This document shows positions 1 through 8,514 of a stretch of 64,000 bases of DNA, in pieces. The notes under the pieces were generated by a model. That model had not been told where the DNA came from, ran no database searches, and saw only the letters and a program-made list of their open reading frames with translations. How positions within the stretch are numbered: position 1 is the first letter of the stretch; every line of letters starts with the position of its first letter. Position numbers and translations under genes: made by a program. The stretch spans positions 1 through 64,000 of the forward strand of contig NZ_VTOL01000005.1 in NCBI RefSeq assembly GCF_009801115.1, given 5' to 3'. The DNA is from Dyadobacter sp. 3J3. Its GTDB lineage: Bacteria > Bacteroidota > Bacteroidia > Cytophagales > Spirosomataceae.

Positions 1-111
1 GGCAACTTTATAACCAACCTGATATCAGGGTTGATTGCTTATTGTTTCTTTCCCAAAAAGCCTGCCATCAAATTTGAAACAAGTAATACAAATCAAATTA
101 CTCTATTTTAA
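1..111 (+). CDS. C-terminal end of a membrane protein (partial)
   Basis: The first 36 codons of the window are open on the plus strand and end in TAA at 109-111. They encode a hydrophobic stretch (NFITNLISGLIAYCFFP) followed by a short polar tail, which looks like the last membrane segment and cytoplasmic end of a protein whose start lies outside the window. It converges on the DUF6973-like gene, leaving 13 bases between the two stops. Function cannot be told from so short a piece, and a chance open frame is possible. Confidence 0.4.
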   Translation, partial: GNFITNLISGLIAYCFFPKKPAIKFETSNTNQITLF

Positions 112-124
112 AATCGAACTCAGG

Positions 125-754
125 TTAATAGTTTTCGTCATTCGTGGCTTTGTTTGTTCTTTGTAAAGTGGGAGTATTTATATTGTTTATAACTGCCCTG
201 TAAGCTCCTCCTTTGTCAACGAGCTTTTTTACAGCAGTTGCTATTTCAGATTCACTACAACTACATTCATTTCCAATATTAATCCCAATACCATTATTCG
301 CTATATCCATCTGCTTGAAAAGATTTTCTGGTGTACCTAGCTCATGATTAGAAACTATTGTCCACGCGGTGGGGGAACCAAGATATTTTGTGTGTAGGGC
401 TGCTGCCAAAACGTGTTTGAAAGCATTTTGATTAGTCCCATCTTTATCAGGAAGAAGTAATGGATTAATGATTTCTGATTTACTCGGATTAGCTTTACTA
501 TAATATAGTCTTGAAGTTGTCTCTGCATTTAAATAATTTACGAAAGCTTTCCCAGCTGCAGTCCAATTATTTTGAACCCATGTTTTCTCTGTTGGGGTTA
601 AGTTATTAAACCATTGCGTAAAACCTGGCATATTAGTAATATCGCTAGGACCTCCGGACCAAGTGGTAGTAGGCATTGCTACATTAGAAACAGATATTGA
701 GCAATTTTCATAATCAATATTGTCTACATTAAAGGTTATACTACTTAGATTCAA
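125..754 (-). CDS. DUF6973-like protein of unknown function
   Basis: The 209-residue product carries the pattern I associate with DUF6973: NAFKH near residue 110, a conserved His near 137 (NHELG) and MDIANNGIGINIG near 149-161. I infer a helical, possibly enzymatic domain, but no reaction is known to me for the family. There is no signal peptide or membrane segment. The start is doubtful. The frame opens with TTG directly after an in-frame TAG, and that TTG overlaps the TGA of a LuxR-type remnant. The first ATG is residue 27 (start at 676). The gene may therefore have lost its own 5' end or be translationally coupled to the remnant. Proteins of this type often occur in variable islands, which fits the worn surroundings. 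Confidence 0.55.
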   Translation of the reverse strand: MNLSSITFNVDNIDYENCSISVSNVAMPTTTWSGGPSDITNMPGFTQWFNNLTPTEKTWVQNNWTAAGKAFVNYLNAETTSRLYYSKANPSKSEIINPLLLPDKDGTNQNAFKHVLAAALHTKYLGSPTAWTIVSNHELGTPENLFKQMDIANNGIGINIGNECSCSESEIATAVKKLVDKGGAYRAVINNINTPTLQRTNKATNDENY

Positions 755-861
755 CTAATTATTAATATCTCAGATATAGCAACAGAAGTGAATCCCTTAG
801 CAATAAATTCTAAAATCTGCTTTTCCCTTTCCGTAAACAAATGAGTACAATTAATGCTCAT
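751..861 (-). pseudogene. Truncated LuxR-type helix-turn-helix
   Basis: Read on the minus strand, this 36-codon frame gives a protein containing LFTEREKQILEFIAKGFTS and AISEILIIS. This is the first half of a GerE/LuxR DNA-binding domain (typical form LTxREkeVLxLIAkGxTsxEIAexLxiS). It stops with TGA exactly where the recognition helix should begin. A stop codon also lies eight codons upstream, so no receiver or sensor domain precedes it. I read it as the remnant of a response regulator or autoinducer-type regulator. The TGA overlaps the TTG start of the DUF6973-like gene. Confidence 0.55.
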
Positions 862-1317
862 ATGAGACTTAAAAAAGAAAATTTGTCACAAATTATCTTC
901 TATAACCTTTATAATGCAATCCATCTAGGAATCTAAAAGCTCCGAAGACCAGTACAAAACCCGGATGTGGATACTAGATTTTATAACCATTTTATGTTAA
1001 CCAACGAAACACATAAAAAGGGGATGAATGCGTTTCAAGAAAGATTTCTGAAATAGTACAAGGAGAATGCAATCTTCTCACTTGTTTGCATTATTATTTA
1101 ACGTTTTTTAGGATAACAAAAAATATTTGCCAAAATTAATATTTTAGAAAAAGTGCTATCCAAGCTTTCTGCAAGGGGGGCGGTACTTTAGATAGCATTT
1201 TTTGCTTTGGCCAAATTTTAGGTAGATATCATTCATATTAATGAAGGTGAGCAATAACCAAACCTATAAGTTTATTGATAGATACCAAAGTTGCTCTCTT
1301 TTCCAAGTAATAATTTT
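862..1317. other. Non-coding stretch with possible gene remnants
   Basis: About 450 bases hold no intact gene. On the plus strand, 937-1056 is open and ends in a peptide containing HFMLTNETHKKGMNAFQERF before TAG. This vaguely resembles the C-terminal tail of enoyl-CoA hydratases (FxTeExKeGMxAFxEkR), but nothing upstream in the frame supports a domain. A terminator-like hairpin follows at 1149-1203. With the LuxR remnant next door, the stretch looks like decayed or rearranged DNA. Confidence 0.35.
1149..1203. terminator. Hairpin with T-run on both sides
   Basis: TGCTATC near 1154-1160 pairs with GATAGCA at 1191-1197. It is flanked by A-rich sequence on the left and a T-run on the right, so it could work in both directions. 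It may end anmK on the minus strand, about 115 bases past its stop. It may also end any leftover plus-strand transcript from the remnant at 937-1056. The loop is long, about 30 bases. Confidence 0.45.
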
Positions 1318-2514
1318 TCACCCCGGAAATGAAATCTTCCCCATCGTCACGCTAGGGACACCTTCACGCTCTCCAAAGGCAACTTCTCCACCCGCAACAG
1401 TTTCGTTAGCTAAAACGGCAAATAACACCGCTTCCTTCGCATCTCTGGATACGCCAAGGTCGTCGATAAGAGACAAATGACAGTTTGGTAATTGTTCATG
1501 AATCGCCGCCATCAGTACCGGATTATGCGCGCCGCCGCCACTTGCATAAATCTTATAGGTTTCATCAGGTTTGATCATGCGCAGAATAGCACTTGAAATA
1601 GTATCCGCACTAAATCGTGTCAACGTGGCAAGAATATCTTCCTGAGAAATTTCAGACAGATGATTTTTATAGATCAGATTATTGACAAAATCTCTATTGA
1701 AAACTTCCGGGCCTGTTGTTTTTGGAAACGGCGCCTCGAAAAATGAAAGAGATTTCATCGCATTCAATAAAATTTCATTCACAGAACCGCTGGCTGCAAT
1801 AGCTCCGTTATCATCATAAGGAATGTTGAAAAACTGTCGGGCAAAAGCATCAATCAAAGTATTTCCCGGACCGGTATCGGTTGTAAAAATATCAGACGGA
1901 TCTAAGGAACCGGGCAAATAAGTAAAATTGGCAATACCGCCCATATTCAGTAAAATTCTGTTTTCGCCTTTTTGGGAAAACAGAAAATAATCACCGTAAA
2001 CGGCTAGTGGCGCACCTTCTCCGCCTGCCGCAATATGTTTTTGCCGAAAATCGCTAAGGGTAATAATATTGGTTGTTACAGAAATATGGTCTCCATCTCC
2101 AATTTGTAAAGTTGAATTTGGGAAACCGGGAAGATTATGCTGTTTTTTTGGCGCGTGAAAAACCGTTTGTCCATGACTTGCAATAAGATCGATTTCTTCC
2201 GCCGGAATATTCCATTTTTTCAAACATTCCAGAATCATACGACCATGTTCCAATCCGATTAATGGATTTAATACACACAAATGTTGAAAATCGATTTCCC
2301 GTTTTGCAAAAATCTCACGAATGTTGTCACGAAATTCTTCTGTGAAGGGAACGGTGGCAAATTGCTCAACTGCTAAAATTGTATCCGTTCCACTTCCCTG
2401 AATTTTGCAAAGTGCAACGTCAAGTCCGTCCAAAGATGTGCCGGACATAAGTCCTATGATGCGTCGCGAAGGCTGGTTGGCAATCTCCGCCAGACGAATG
2501 ACATGATTTTTCAA
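1318..2514 (-). CDS. anmK: Anhydro-N-acetylmuramic acid kinase
   Basis: AnmK phosphorylates and opens 1,6-anhydro-N-acetylmuramic acid to MurNAc-6-phosphate, a step in recycling peptidoglycan fragments in the cytoplasm. The 398-residue product has the family signature GLMSGTSLDGLDVAL near residue 21, SHGQTVFHAP, LLNMGGIANFTYLPG, DTGPGNTLIDAF and a glycine-rich YASGGGAHNPVLM near the C-terminus. These form the ASKHA-type ATP and sugar pockets. Length is slightly above the usual 370-390. No ATG fits before the core motif, so a TTG at 2514 is the likely start. It follows ricT in the same direction but is separated from it by a terminator at 2541-2577, so it probably has its own promoter. The anhydro-sugar substrate is made by lytic transglycosylases, none of which lie here. 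Confidence 0.93.
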   Translation of the reverse strand: MKNHVIRLAEIANQPSRRIIGLMSGTSLDGLDVALCKIQGSGTDTILAVEQFATVPFTEEFRDNIREIFAKREIDFQHLCVLNPLIGLEHGRMILECLKKWNIPAEEIDLIASHGQTVFHAPKKQHNLPGFPNSTLQIGDGDHISVTTNIITLSDFRQKHIAAGGEGAPLAVYGDYFLFSQKGENRILLNMGGIANFTYLPGSLDPSDIFTTDTGPGNTLIDAFARQFFNIPYDDNGAIAASGSVNEILLNAMKSLSFFEAPFPKTTGPEVFNRDFVNNLIYKNHLSEISQEDILATLTRFSADTISSAILRMIKPDETYKIYASGGGAHNPVLMAAIHEQLPNCHLSLIDDLGVSRDAKEAVLFAVLANETVAGGEVAFGEREGVPSVTMGKISFPG

Positions 2515-2540
2515 GAATGTGTTGGGTTTGGTTTAAAAGA

Positions 2541-2577
2541 AAATGAGCTGCAAAATATCAATTTTACAGCTCATTTT
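2541..2577 (-). terminator. Rho-independent terminator of ricT
   Basis: AAATGAGCTG at 2541-2550 pairs perfectly with CAGCTCATTT at 2567-2576 around a 16-base loop. T-rich sequence follows in the minus direction (TTTTCTTTT). It lies just beyond the ricT stop at 2585 and ahead of the anmK start at 2514, separating the two genes into different transcripts. Confidence 0.8.
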
Positions 2578-2584
2578 TTTTATT

Positions 2585-3781
2585 TTATTGAGGACTTGTA
2601 GGTGTCGCCGCCTGCGGTGGCTTGGCTCCACGGTTTTTATTACCGCTCCTGTTTTTCTTCTTTTTCTTCTTTTTCTGTTCTTCGCTGTACTTGCGATCAA
2701 GATTAGCCAGATCACTGTTGAGTGACTGAGCACCTCTGTCAAGTTTTTTCTCAGGTTCCGGAGTCAGAATTTCAAGTGATTCTGGAATCACATTGTTCTT
2801 GTTCAGCTCCATGATCTCCAAAACTTTGTCGATCGCTACCGGGTACCAGTTTGTATCCTTTTCAAAACCGAACCACATGATCTTTTTGAAAATGTCGGTT
2901 TTTTGAAGCGTCGCTGTACCTTTTTTGGTTTTTAAAGGAACATCTACCGTTGGAATATCACGCAATGCATCGATATAAGTTTCCAACTCATAATTCAAAC
3001 AGCATTTTAACCGTCCGCATTGTCCTGAAAGTTTTGCAGGATTCAGCGAAAGATTTTGATATCGTGCAGCCGATGTTGAGATATTCTTAAAATCCGTAAG
3101 CCAGGTTGAACAGCAAAGTTCACGTCCGCAAGAACCTAATCCGCCTAAACGGCTCGCTTCCTGACGAAGGCTGATCTGCCTCATTTCAATCCGAACCTTA
3201 AATTCAGAAGCCAGAGATTTGATCAATTCCCGAAAATCAACACGTTCCTCAGAAGAATAGTAAAAAGTAGTTTTGGTATTATCTGACTGAAATTCAACGT
3301 CAGATAATTTCATATTCAGTTTCATCTCACGGATAATTTCCCGTGTACGATAAAGCGTAGGCATTTCTCGTGCCATTGCCTGCGTGTGTTTGTCCAAATC
3401 TTTTTCGTTGGCAATCCGGTAAATAACATGAATGTCATCACTGATCGCAACGTTTTTACGCTTCATCTGAAGGCGTACAAGCTCGCCTTGTAAGGATATT
3501 GTTCCTACATGCTGGCCAGAGGCCATTTCACAAACAACATAGTCGCCAGTGAAAAAATCCAGTTGATTTATATTACGGAAATATTCTTTTCTTCCGCCTT
3601 TGAATTTAACTTCAACAACGTCAAACTTCTGGCTTGCAGGCACATCCATGTGGCTGAGCCAGTCGAAAACGTTCATTTTATTACATCCACCTGTACCACA
3701 GGTTCCATTACTTCCACATCCTGAGACGGCCGATCCTTCTTTAGTACCGCACCCGCCGGATGCACATGATCCACATCCCAT
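2585..3781 (-). CDS. ricT: PSP1-domain protein, RicT/YaaT family
   Basis: In Bacillus subtilis RicT forms an iron-sulfur Y-complex that acts on RNA maturation and development; the role in Bacteroidota is not established. The 398-residue product has the PSP1 core (about residues 95-300) with the conserved cysteine pairs LGSCGRELCCSTW and LSGQCGRLKCCLNYE. Two additions stand out. The first 34 residues hold six cysteines in glycine-rich surroundings (MGCGSCASGGCG, GCGSNGTCGTGGC). The last 45 residues are a very basic tail with a run of lysines, rich in Asn and Pro at its end. The start ATG lies 15 bases after the purD stop, so it is likely cotranscribed with purD. A strong terminator follows. 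Confidence 0.88.
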   Translation of the reverse strand: MGCGSCASGGCGTKEGSAVSGCGSNGTCGTGGCNKMNVFDWLSHMDVPASQKFDVVEVKFKGGRKEYFRNINQLDFFTGDYVVCEMASGQHVGTISLQGELVRLQMKRKNVAISDDIHVIYRIANEKDLDKHTQAMAREMPTLYRTREIIREMKLNMKLSDVEFQSDNTKTTFYYSSEERVDFRELIKSLASEFKVRIEMRQISLRQEASRLGGLGSCGRELCCSTWLTDFKNISTSAARYQNLSLNPAKLSGQCGRLKCCLNYELETYIDALRDIPTVDVPLKTKKGTATLQKTDIFKKIMWFGFEKDTNWYPVAIDKVLEIMELNKNNVIPESLEILTPEPEKKLDRGAQSLNSDLANLDRKYSEEQKKKKKKKNRSGNKNRGAKPPQAATPTSPQ

Positions 3782-3796
3782 AGTTCATCGTCTTCA

Positions 3797-5086
3797 TCAA
3801 GAGTTATAACGAATTAAATCCATACCGATGTCGTGTCTGAAATATTTACCCTCAAACTGAATCGCTTGCGCGGCGCGCTGCGATTTACGGACTGCATTTT
3901 CAAGCGAATTTGCCATTCCGGTCAAAACCATCACGCGGCCTCCATTCGTCACGACTTCGGTATTTGCATTGAATGTAGTTCCTGCATGAAACAGAAATAC
4001 ATCCTCAAGCTTATCACTGCCGGAAATTACTTTCCCCTTTTCGTAATCTCCCGGGTATCCATCCGAAACAAGAACCGTTGTAACAGCCACTTGTGGAGAA
4101 ATTGTCATTTCAATATCTTGTAAAGTACCTTTTGCTGTTGCAGCTAAAAGTATCAGGAAATCAGATTGAATACGAGGTAAAACCACTTCCGTTTCCGGAT
4201 CGCCCATACGTGTATTGTACTCAATGACGAAAGGTTCACCTTTTATATTCATCAATCCGATAAATATAAATCCTACATATTTGATCCCTTCACTTTTCAA
4301 ACCGTGCAGTGTAGGTTTCACAACTTTTTCTTCAACTTTTCTTAAAAAATTCGCATCAGCAAATGCTACGGGTGAAACGGCGCCCATTCCTCCGGTATTT
4401 AGCCCGGTATCATTTTCGCCGATTCTTTTGTAATCCTTCGCTTCTGGCAGAATTTTGTAATTTTCTCCGTCACAAAGTACAAATACTGAAAGTTCAATTC
4501 CTTTCAAGAATTGCTCAATTACGACTTTATTTCCTGCTGTTCCAAATTTGCCGTCAATCAGCATTTCTTTGAAAGCAATCTCAGCGTCCGCTTTCTTCTC
4601 AGCGATTATAACGCCTTTTCCTGCCGCAAGTCCATCCGCTTTGAGCACAATTGGCAAGGCGTGGTTCTCAATATATTCAAGACCACTTTCCAAAGTCTCC
4701 GCTGTAAATGTGCGGGAAGCTGCTGTTGGAATGTTATATTTTTGCATAAATGCCTTGGAGAAATCTTTACTTCCTTCCAATTGAGCACCTGCTGCATTAG
4801 GTCCGATAATCTTGATTTTGGCAAGATCAGCGCGTCCTTCAAAATAATCAACAATCCCATTCACCAGCGGTTCTTCGGGACCAACGATAACCAATTCTAT
4901 GCTGTTTTCAAGAACAGCCGTTGCAACGGAATCAAAATCATTATAAGAAATTGGAATATTTGTCGCCACAGTGGCGGTACCGGCATTCCCCGGCGCTACA
5001 AACAAACTGTCACAAAGAGGGCTTTGGGCAATTTTCCAGGCAAAAGCGTGTTCACGTCCGCCTGATCCCAATATAAGTACATTCAT
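3797..5086 (-). CDS. purD: Phosphoribosylamine--glycine ligase
   Basis: PurD joins glycine to 5-phosphoribosylamine with ATP, the second step of de novo purine synthesis. The 429-residue length matches the family. Visible are MNVLILGSGGREHAFAWK at the N-terminus, VIVGPEEPLVNGIVDYF, the ATP-grasp loop LKADGLAAGKGVIIA near residue 150, GMGAVSP and the metal-binding FVIEYNTRMGDPE near residue 290. It lies between recQ (63 bases upstream) and ricT (15 bases downstream), all on the minus strand. purB, the other purine gene in this window, lies 50 kb away, so the purine genes are scattered. Confidence 0.96.
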   Translation of the reverse strand: MNVLILGSGGREHAFAWKIAQSPLCDSLFVAPGNAGTATVATNIPISYNDFDSVATAVLENSIELVIVGPEEPLVNGIVDYFEGRADLAKIKIIGPNAAGAQLEGSKDFSKAFMQKYNIPTAASRTFTAETLESGLEYIENHALPIVLKADGLAAGKGVIIAEKKADAEIAFKEMLIDGKFGTAGNKVVIEQFLKGIELSVFVLCDGENYKILPEAKDYKRIGENDTGLNTGGMGAVSPVAFADANFLRKVEEKVVKPTLHGLKSEGIKYVGFIFIGLMNIKGEPFVIEYNTRMGDPETEVVLPRIQSDFLILLAATAKGTLQDIEMTISPQVAVTTVLVSDGYPGDYEKGKVISGSDKLEDVFLFHAGTTFNANTEVVTNGGRVMVLTGMANSLENAVRKSQRAAQAIQFEGKYFRHDIGMDLIRYNS

Positions 5087-5149
5087 AACCTGATAATAAT
5101 AATTTTAACGAACAAATCTTCACAGGCAAAATCCTTGCCTACATATGGA

Positions 5150-7357
5150 TTAATTCGCCAATTCTGATAAAAACTTAATTCGCACTAGTCTCAATTCTTC
5201 TTCGCTGACATCGTCACCTGAAAATTCGTCTAATGCTGCTGCGATATTATCTGTTTCAGCACTCATGAAATAATCATAAATATCCTGCTGACGTTCTTTA
5301 TCAATCACCTGATTGATGTAGTAGTCAAGATTCAATTTTGTTCCTGAGTAACAGATATGTTCGACTTCTTCAATAATATCGCCCAGTGGCATATTTTTAA
5401 CATCGGCAATTTCATCCAGACTTATTTTTCTATCAACCTGCTGAATGATAAAAATCTTGATCTTGGATTTGTTAACCGTTGATTTTATGACAACATCTTT
5501 CGCCGTTTCAATATCATTTTCTTCTACATATCTTGTAATAAGATCAATAAACTGACGTCCGAATTTCTGCACCTTACCCATTCCGACGCCATTAATCTGC
5601 GCCATTTCCTGTTGTGTGGTAGGATAAGTTGTTGCCATTTCTTCCAGAGACGGATCCTGGAAAATAACGTATGGAGGCAGATCTTTTTCTTTGGCAACTT
5701 TTTTACGAAGTGCCTTCAACATGCCTAAAAGCGCTTCATCATACGCATGTGCGCTTCCTCCTGATGCTGCATCGGCATCATCCTCCACTTTTACCTCTTC
5801 TTCTTCGAAGTTATGGTCTTTGTAAAGTGTTACCGGATAGGGGTCATTGATGTAATTAAGACCTTTTTCTCCAATTTTAAGTATGCCGTAGTTCTCAATA
5901 TCTTTTTCAAGATAATTTAAAATAACCAGCTGGCGAATCGTTGAAATCCAGTATTCACGGGATTCATTGAGTTCAGTACCTTTCCCAAAAACGTCCAGTT
6001 TGTCATGTTCGTAACTACGGACGTATTGATTATCAGTTGCAGTAATCAGATCGGTAATATGTTCGCCATCAAAGCGTTGTTCGGTTAAATGAACCGCGCG
6101 AAGTACAAGTACCACTTCATCCTGAACTTTTCGTTTTTCAGTTGGTTTGACACAATTGTCGCAGAATCCACAATCCTTATCAAGATATTCACCAAAGTAG
6201 CTTAAAAGTTGTCTTCTCCGGCAAACGCCCAAAGTAGAATACGCAACCATTTCATTCAGCAAATGGCGTGCATTATCGCGTTCGGTAACGGTTTTGTCCT
6301 TATTGAATTTTTCCAGTTTCTGAATGTCATCATAGCTGTAAAACATCAAACAATTTCCTTCGAGACCATCACGTCCGGCCCTGCCCGTTTCCTGATAATA
6401 GCCTTCAAGCGATTTTGGCACATCGTAGTGAATCACAAAACGAACATCAGGCTTGTCAATGCCCATTCCAAAAGCAATCGTGGCAACAATTACGTCAACA
6501 TCTTCATTCAGAAATGCATCCTGGTTTGCCATACGCGTATTACTATCCAGACCGGCGTGGTATGGCAGTGCTTTTACGTCGTTTACAGAAAGCAATTCAG
6601 CAATTTCTTCAACCGTTTTTCGGCTCAAACAATATACAATTCCCGATTTGCCCTTGTTGTTGCGGACATAGCGGATCAGTTGTTTTTTAGTATCTTTTTT
6701 AGCGCGGATCTCGTAATAAAGATTTTTCCGGTTGAAGGAAGACTTGAAAGTCTCGGCTTCTTCCATTTGTAAATTTTTACGGATATCCTGTTGAACTTTC
6801 GGCGTGGCAGTAGCAGTAAGCGCAATGATCGGAAGGTTACCGATATTTTCGATAATCCCGTAAATGCGGCGATATTCCGGACGGAAATCATGTCCCCATT
6901 CAGAAATACAATGTGCTTCGTCAATAGCGACAAAAGAAATTTTAACTCTTTTCAGAAATTCAAGATTTTCTTCTTTTGTCAAAGATTCCGGTGCGATGTA
7001 AAGAAGTTTTAAACTTCCGTCCAGGGCATCGTTTTTTACTCTCGTCATCTCCGCCTTCGTCAGCGTAGAATTAAGAAATTGTGCGTTTATCCCAAATGCT
7101 GTCAGCTGGTCAACCTGATTTTTCATAAGGGCAATAAGCGGAGATATAACGATTGTCATACCTTCCGTCACCAGTGCCGGCAACTGATAGCAAAGTGATT
7201 TTCCTGCTCCCGTTGGCATAATAACGAAAGTATTTTTGCCCAGCAGAATATTTTGAATTATAACTTCTTGCTCTCCCCGAAACTGACTGTAACCAAATAT
7301 TTCTTTGAGTCTTTCTTTTAATGTGCCTAAAACGACATTATCAACCTGCTTTACCAT
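5150..7357 (-). CDS. recQ: ATP-dependent DNA helicase RecQ
   Basis: RecQ is a 3'-5' superfamily 2 helicase for recombination and fork repair. The 735-residue protein shows Walker A MPTGAGKSLCYQ at about 47-58, DEAH at 146-149, the aromatic-rich loop ISEWGHDFRPEYR, TATATP near 181, and motif VI QETGRAGRDG near 322. Zinc ligands are Cys 379, 396, 399 and 402. A winged-helix RQC region follows and an HRDC domain occupies about 536-612. About 120 extra C-terminal residues form a helical tail common in Bacteroidota RecQ. It is divergent from kdsD across 93 bases and probably heads the recQ-purD-ricT direction. Confidence 0.96.
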   Translation of the reverse strand: MVKQVDNVVLGTLKERLKEIFGYSQFRGEQEVIIQNILLGKNTFVIMPTGAGKSLCYQLPALVTEGMTIVISPLIALMKNQVDQLTAFGINAQFLNSTLTKAEMTRVKNDALDGSLKLLYIAPESLTKEENLEFLKRVKISFVAIDEAHCISEWGHDFRPEYRRIYGIIENIGNLPIIALTATATPKVQQDIRKNLQMEEAETFKSSFNRKNLYYEIRAKKDTKKQLIRYVRNNKGKSGIVYCLSRKTVEEIAELLSVNDVKALPYHAGLDSNTRMANQDAFLNEDVDVIVATIAFGMGIDKPDVRFVIHYDVPKSLEGYYQETGRAGRDGLEGNCLMFYSYDDIQKLEKFNKDKTVTERDNARHLLNEMVAYSTLGVCRRRQLLSYFGEYLDKDCGFCDNCVKPTEKRKVQDEVVLVLRAVHLTEQRFDGEHITDLITATDNQYVRSYEHDKLDVFGKGTELNESREYWISTIRQLVILNYLEKDIENYGILKIGEKGLNYINDPYPVTLYKDHNFEEEEVKVEDDADAASGGSAHAYDEALLGMLKALRKKVAKEKDLPPYVIFQDPSLEEMATTYPTTQQEMAQINGVGMGKVQKFGRQFIDLITRYVEENDIETAKDVVIKSTVNKSKIKIFIIQQVDRKISLDEIADVKNMPLGDIIEEVEHICYSGTKLNLDYYINQVIDKERQQDIYDYFMSAETDNIAAALDEFSGDDVSEEELRLVRIKFLSELAN

Positions 7358-7391
7358 ACTTTGTCAACAAAATGGATATCCCAAAAGTCTC

Positions 7392-7399
7392 TATCTTTG
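7392..7399 (+). promoter_or_regulatory. Candidate -7 box for kdsD
   Basis: TATCTTTG matches the Bacteroidota -7 consensus TAnnTTTG and lies 51 bases before the kdsD start in the recQ/kdsD divergent gap. A TTTG at 7360-7363 is about 28 bases further up, longer than the usual spacing of about 20, so the -33 element is uncertain. Confidence 0.4.
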
Positions 7400-7450
7400 T
7401 CTTTGATCTTAAAAATTAGAATTAGTTCTCAATAAAACTGTAATTCAGAT

Positions 7451-8425
7451 TTGAAATTAATAAAAAATATTCAGTCCATCGCAAAGAATGTGATACTGCA
7501 TGAAGCTATTGCTTTACAGAATCTTGTTGAAAGGATTGATGACGAATTTGAAAAATGCGTATATGCCATTTTAAATTCCGGTGGGCGGGTCGTTGTTTCG
7601 GGAATTGGTAAAAGTGCAATCATTGCACAGAAAATTGTGGCAACCCTGAATTCTACTGGTACTCCGGCATTATTTATGCACGCTGCGGACGCAATTCACG
7701 GAGATTTGGGTATGATCCAGGATAATGATGTGGTTTTGGTCATATCAAAAAGCGGTGATACGCCTGAAATAAAAGTTTTAGTTCCGCTTTTGAAACGTAC
7801 CGGCGTTCCGATTATCGCGATGGTCAGTAATACCGATTCTTACCTTGCACAACATGCTCAATTTATTTTAAATGCCTATGCACCTAACGAAGCAGATTCG
7901 CACAATTTAGCACCAACAACCAGTACAACGGTCGCGATGGCGTTGGGTGACGCGCTGGCTATATCTTTGTTGGAAACGAGAGGGTTTACACGTCAGGATT
8001 TTGCCAAATATCATCCGGGCGGTGCACTTGGGAAAAGATTGTACCTGAAAGTGTGTGATATTTATCCAAACAATACACTTCCGATTGTTGATGAAAATGC
8101 CACGTTAAAACAGGTTATAATGGAAATTACCTCTAAAAGACTTGGTGTAACGGCGGTAAATAATGCCAAAGGAGAAATGGCAGGAATTATTACCGATGGC
8201 GATTTAAGACGTATGTTAAATCAGCATTCGGGTGAAGAACTATTACACTTGAAGGCTTGTGATATTATGACGGCATCACCGATTTGCGTCGATCCGGAAG
8301 ATTTTGCCGTGAAGGCTTTGGAAATTATGCAATCAAAAAGCATAACACATGTGGTGGTGGTTGATGGAAATATCGTAAAAGGATTTGTTCATCTGCACGA
8401 TTTGTTACGGGAAGGTTTGGTATAA
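7451..8425 (+). CDS. kdsD: Arabinose-5-phosphate isomerase, KdsD/KpsF family
   Basis: The enzyme interconverts ribulose-5-phosphate and arabinose-5-phosphate, the first step to Kdo for lipopolysaccharide. The 324-residue product has a SIS sugar-isomerase domain (about 35-170: SGIGKSAIIAQKIVATLNS, HAADAIHGDLGMI, VLVISKSGDTPEIK). Two CBS domains occupy about 205-320 (ITDGDLRRML, ITHVVVVDG). This is the standard layout. A TTG at 7451 gives the N-terminus expected for the family (KNIQSIAKNVILHEA); no ATG is available nearby. It is divergent from recQ and followed by a strong terminator shared with the convergent DUF4293 gene. Confidence 0.92.
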   Translation: MKLIKNIQSIAKNVILHEAIALQNLVERIDDEFEKCVYAILNSGGRVVVSGIGKSAIIAQKIVATLNSTGTPALFMHAADAIHGDLGMIQDNDVVLVISKSGDTPEIKVLVPLLKRTGVPIIAMVSNTDSYLAQHAQFILNAYAPNEADSHNLAPTTSTTVAMALGDALAISLLETRGFTRQDFAKYHPGGALGKRLYLKVCDIYPNNTLPIVDENATLKQVIMEITSKRLGVTAVNNAKGEMAGIITDGDLRRMLNQHSGEELLHLKACDIMTASPICVDPEDFAVKALEIMQSKSITHVVVVDGNIVKGFVHLHDLLREGLV

Positions 8426-8443
8426 AAAATAAAAATTAAGCAT

Positions 8444-8495
8444 AAAAAGGGCTTGGAAATTGAAAGTTTTACTTTCGTTTTTCAAGCCCTTTTTA
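8444..8495. terminator. Bidirectional terminator
   Basis: AAAAAGGGCTTG at 8444-8455 pairs perfectly with CAAGCCCTTTTT at 8483-8494, with A and T runs on either side. It lies between the convergent kdsD and DUF4293 genes and can end both. Confidence 0.85.
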
Positions 8496-8514
8496 CTAAA
8501 ATATTTTCTGAAAA

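Noticed and set aside
11..35. Imperfect palindrome around CCTGATATCAGG
   Set aside because: It lies in the open frame of the partial membrane protein, has no T-run and no repeat elsewhere that I can see.
2533..2742. Short open frames on both strands over the end of ricT
   Set aside because: They come from the lysine-rich low-complexity tail and the terminator palindrome.
4511..5065. 184-codon plus-strand open frame opposite purD
   Set aside because: It lies wholly within purD on the other strand, has no recognisable domain and an odd Cys/Phe/Arg-rich composition, as expected of a shadow frame.
6209..6772. 187-codon plus-strand open frame opposite recQ
   Set aside because: It covers the conserved helicase motifs of recQ in antisense and shows no domain or start signal of its own.
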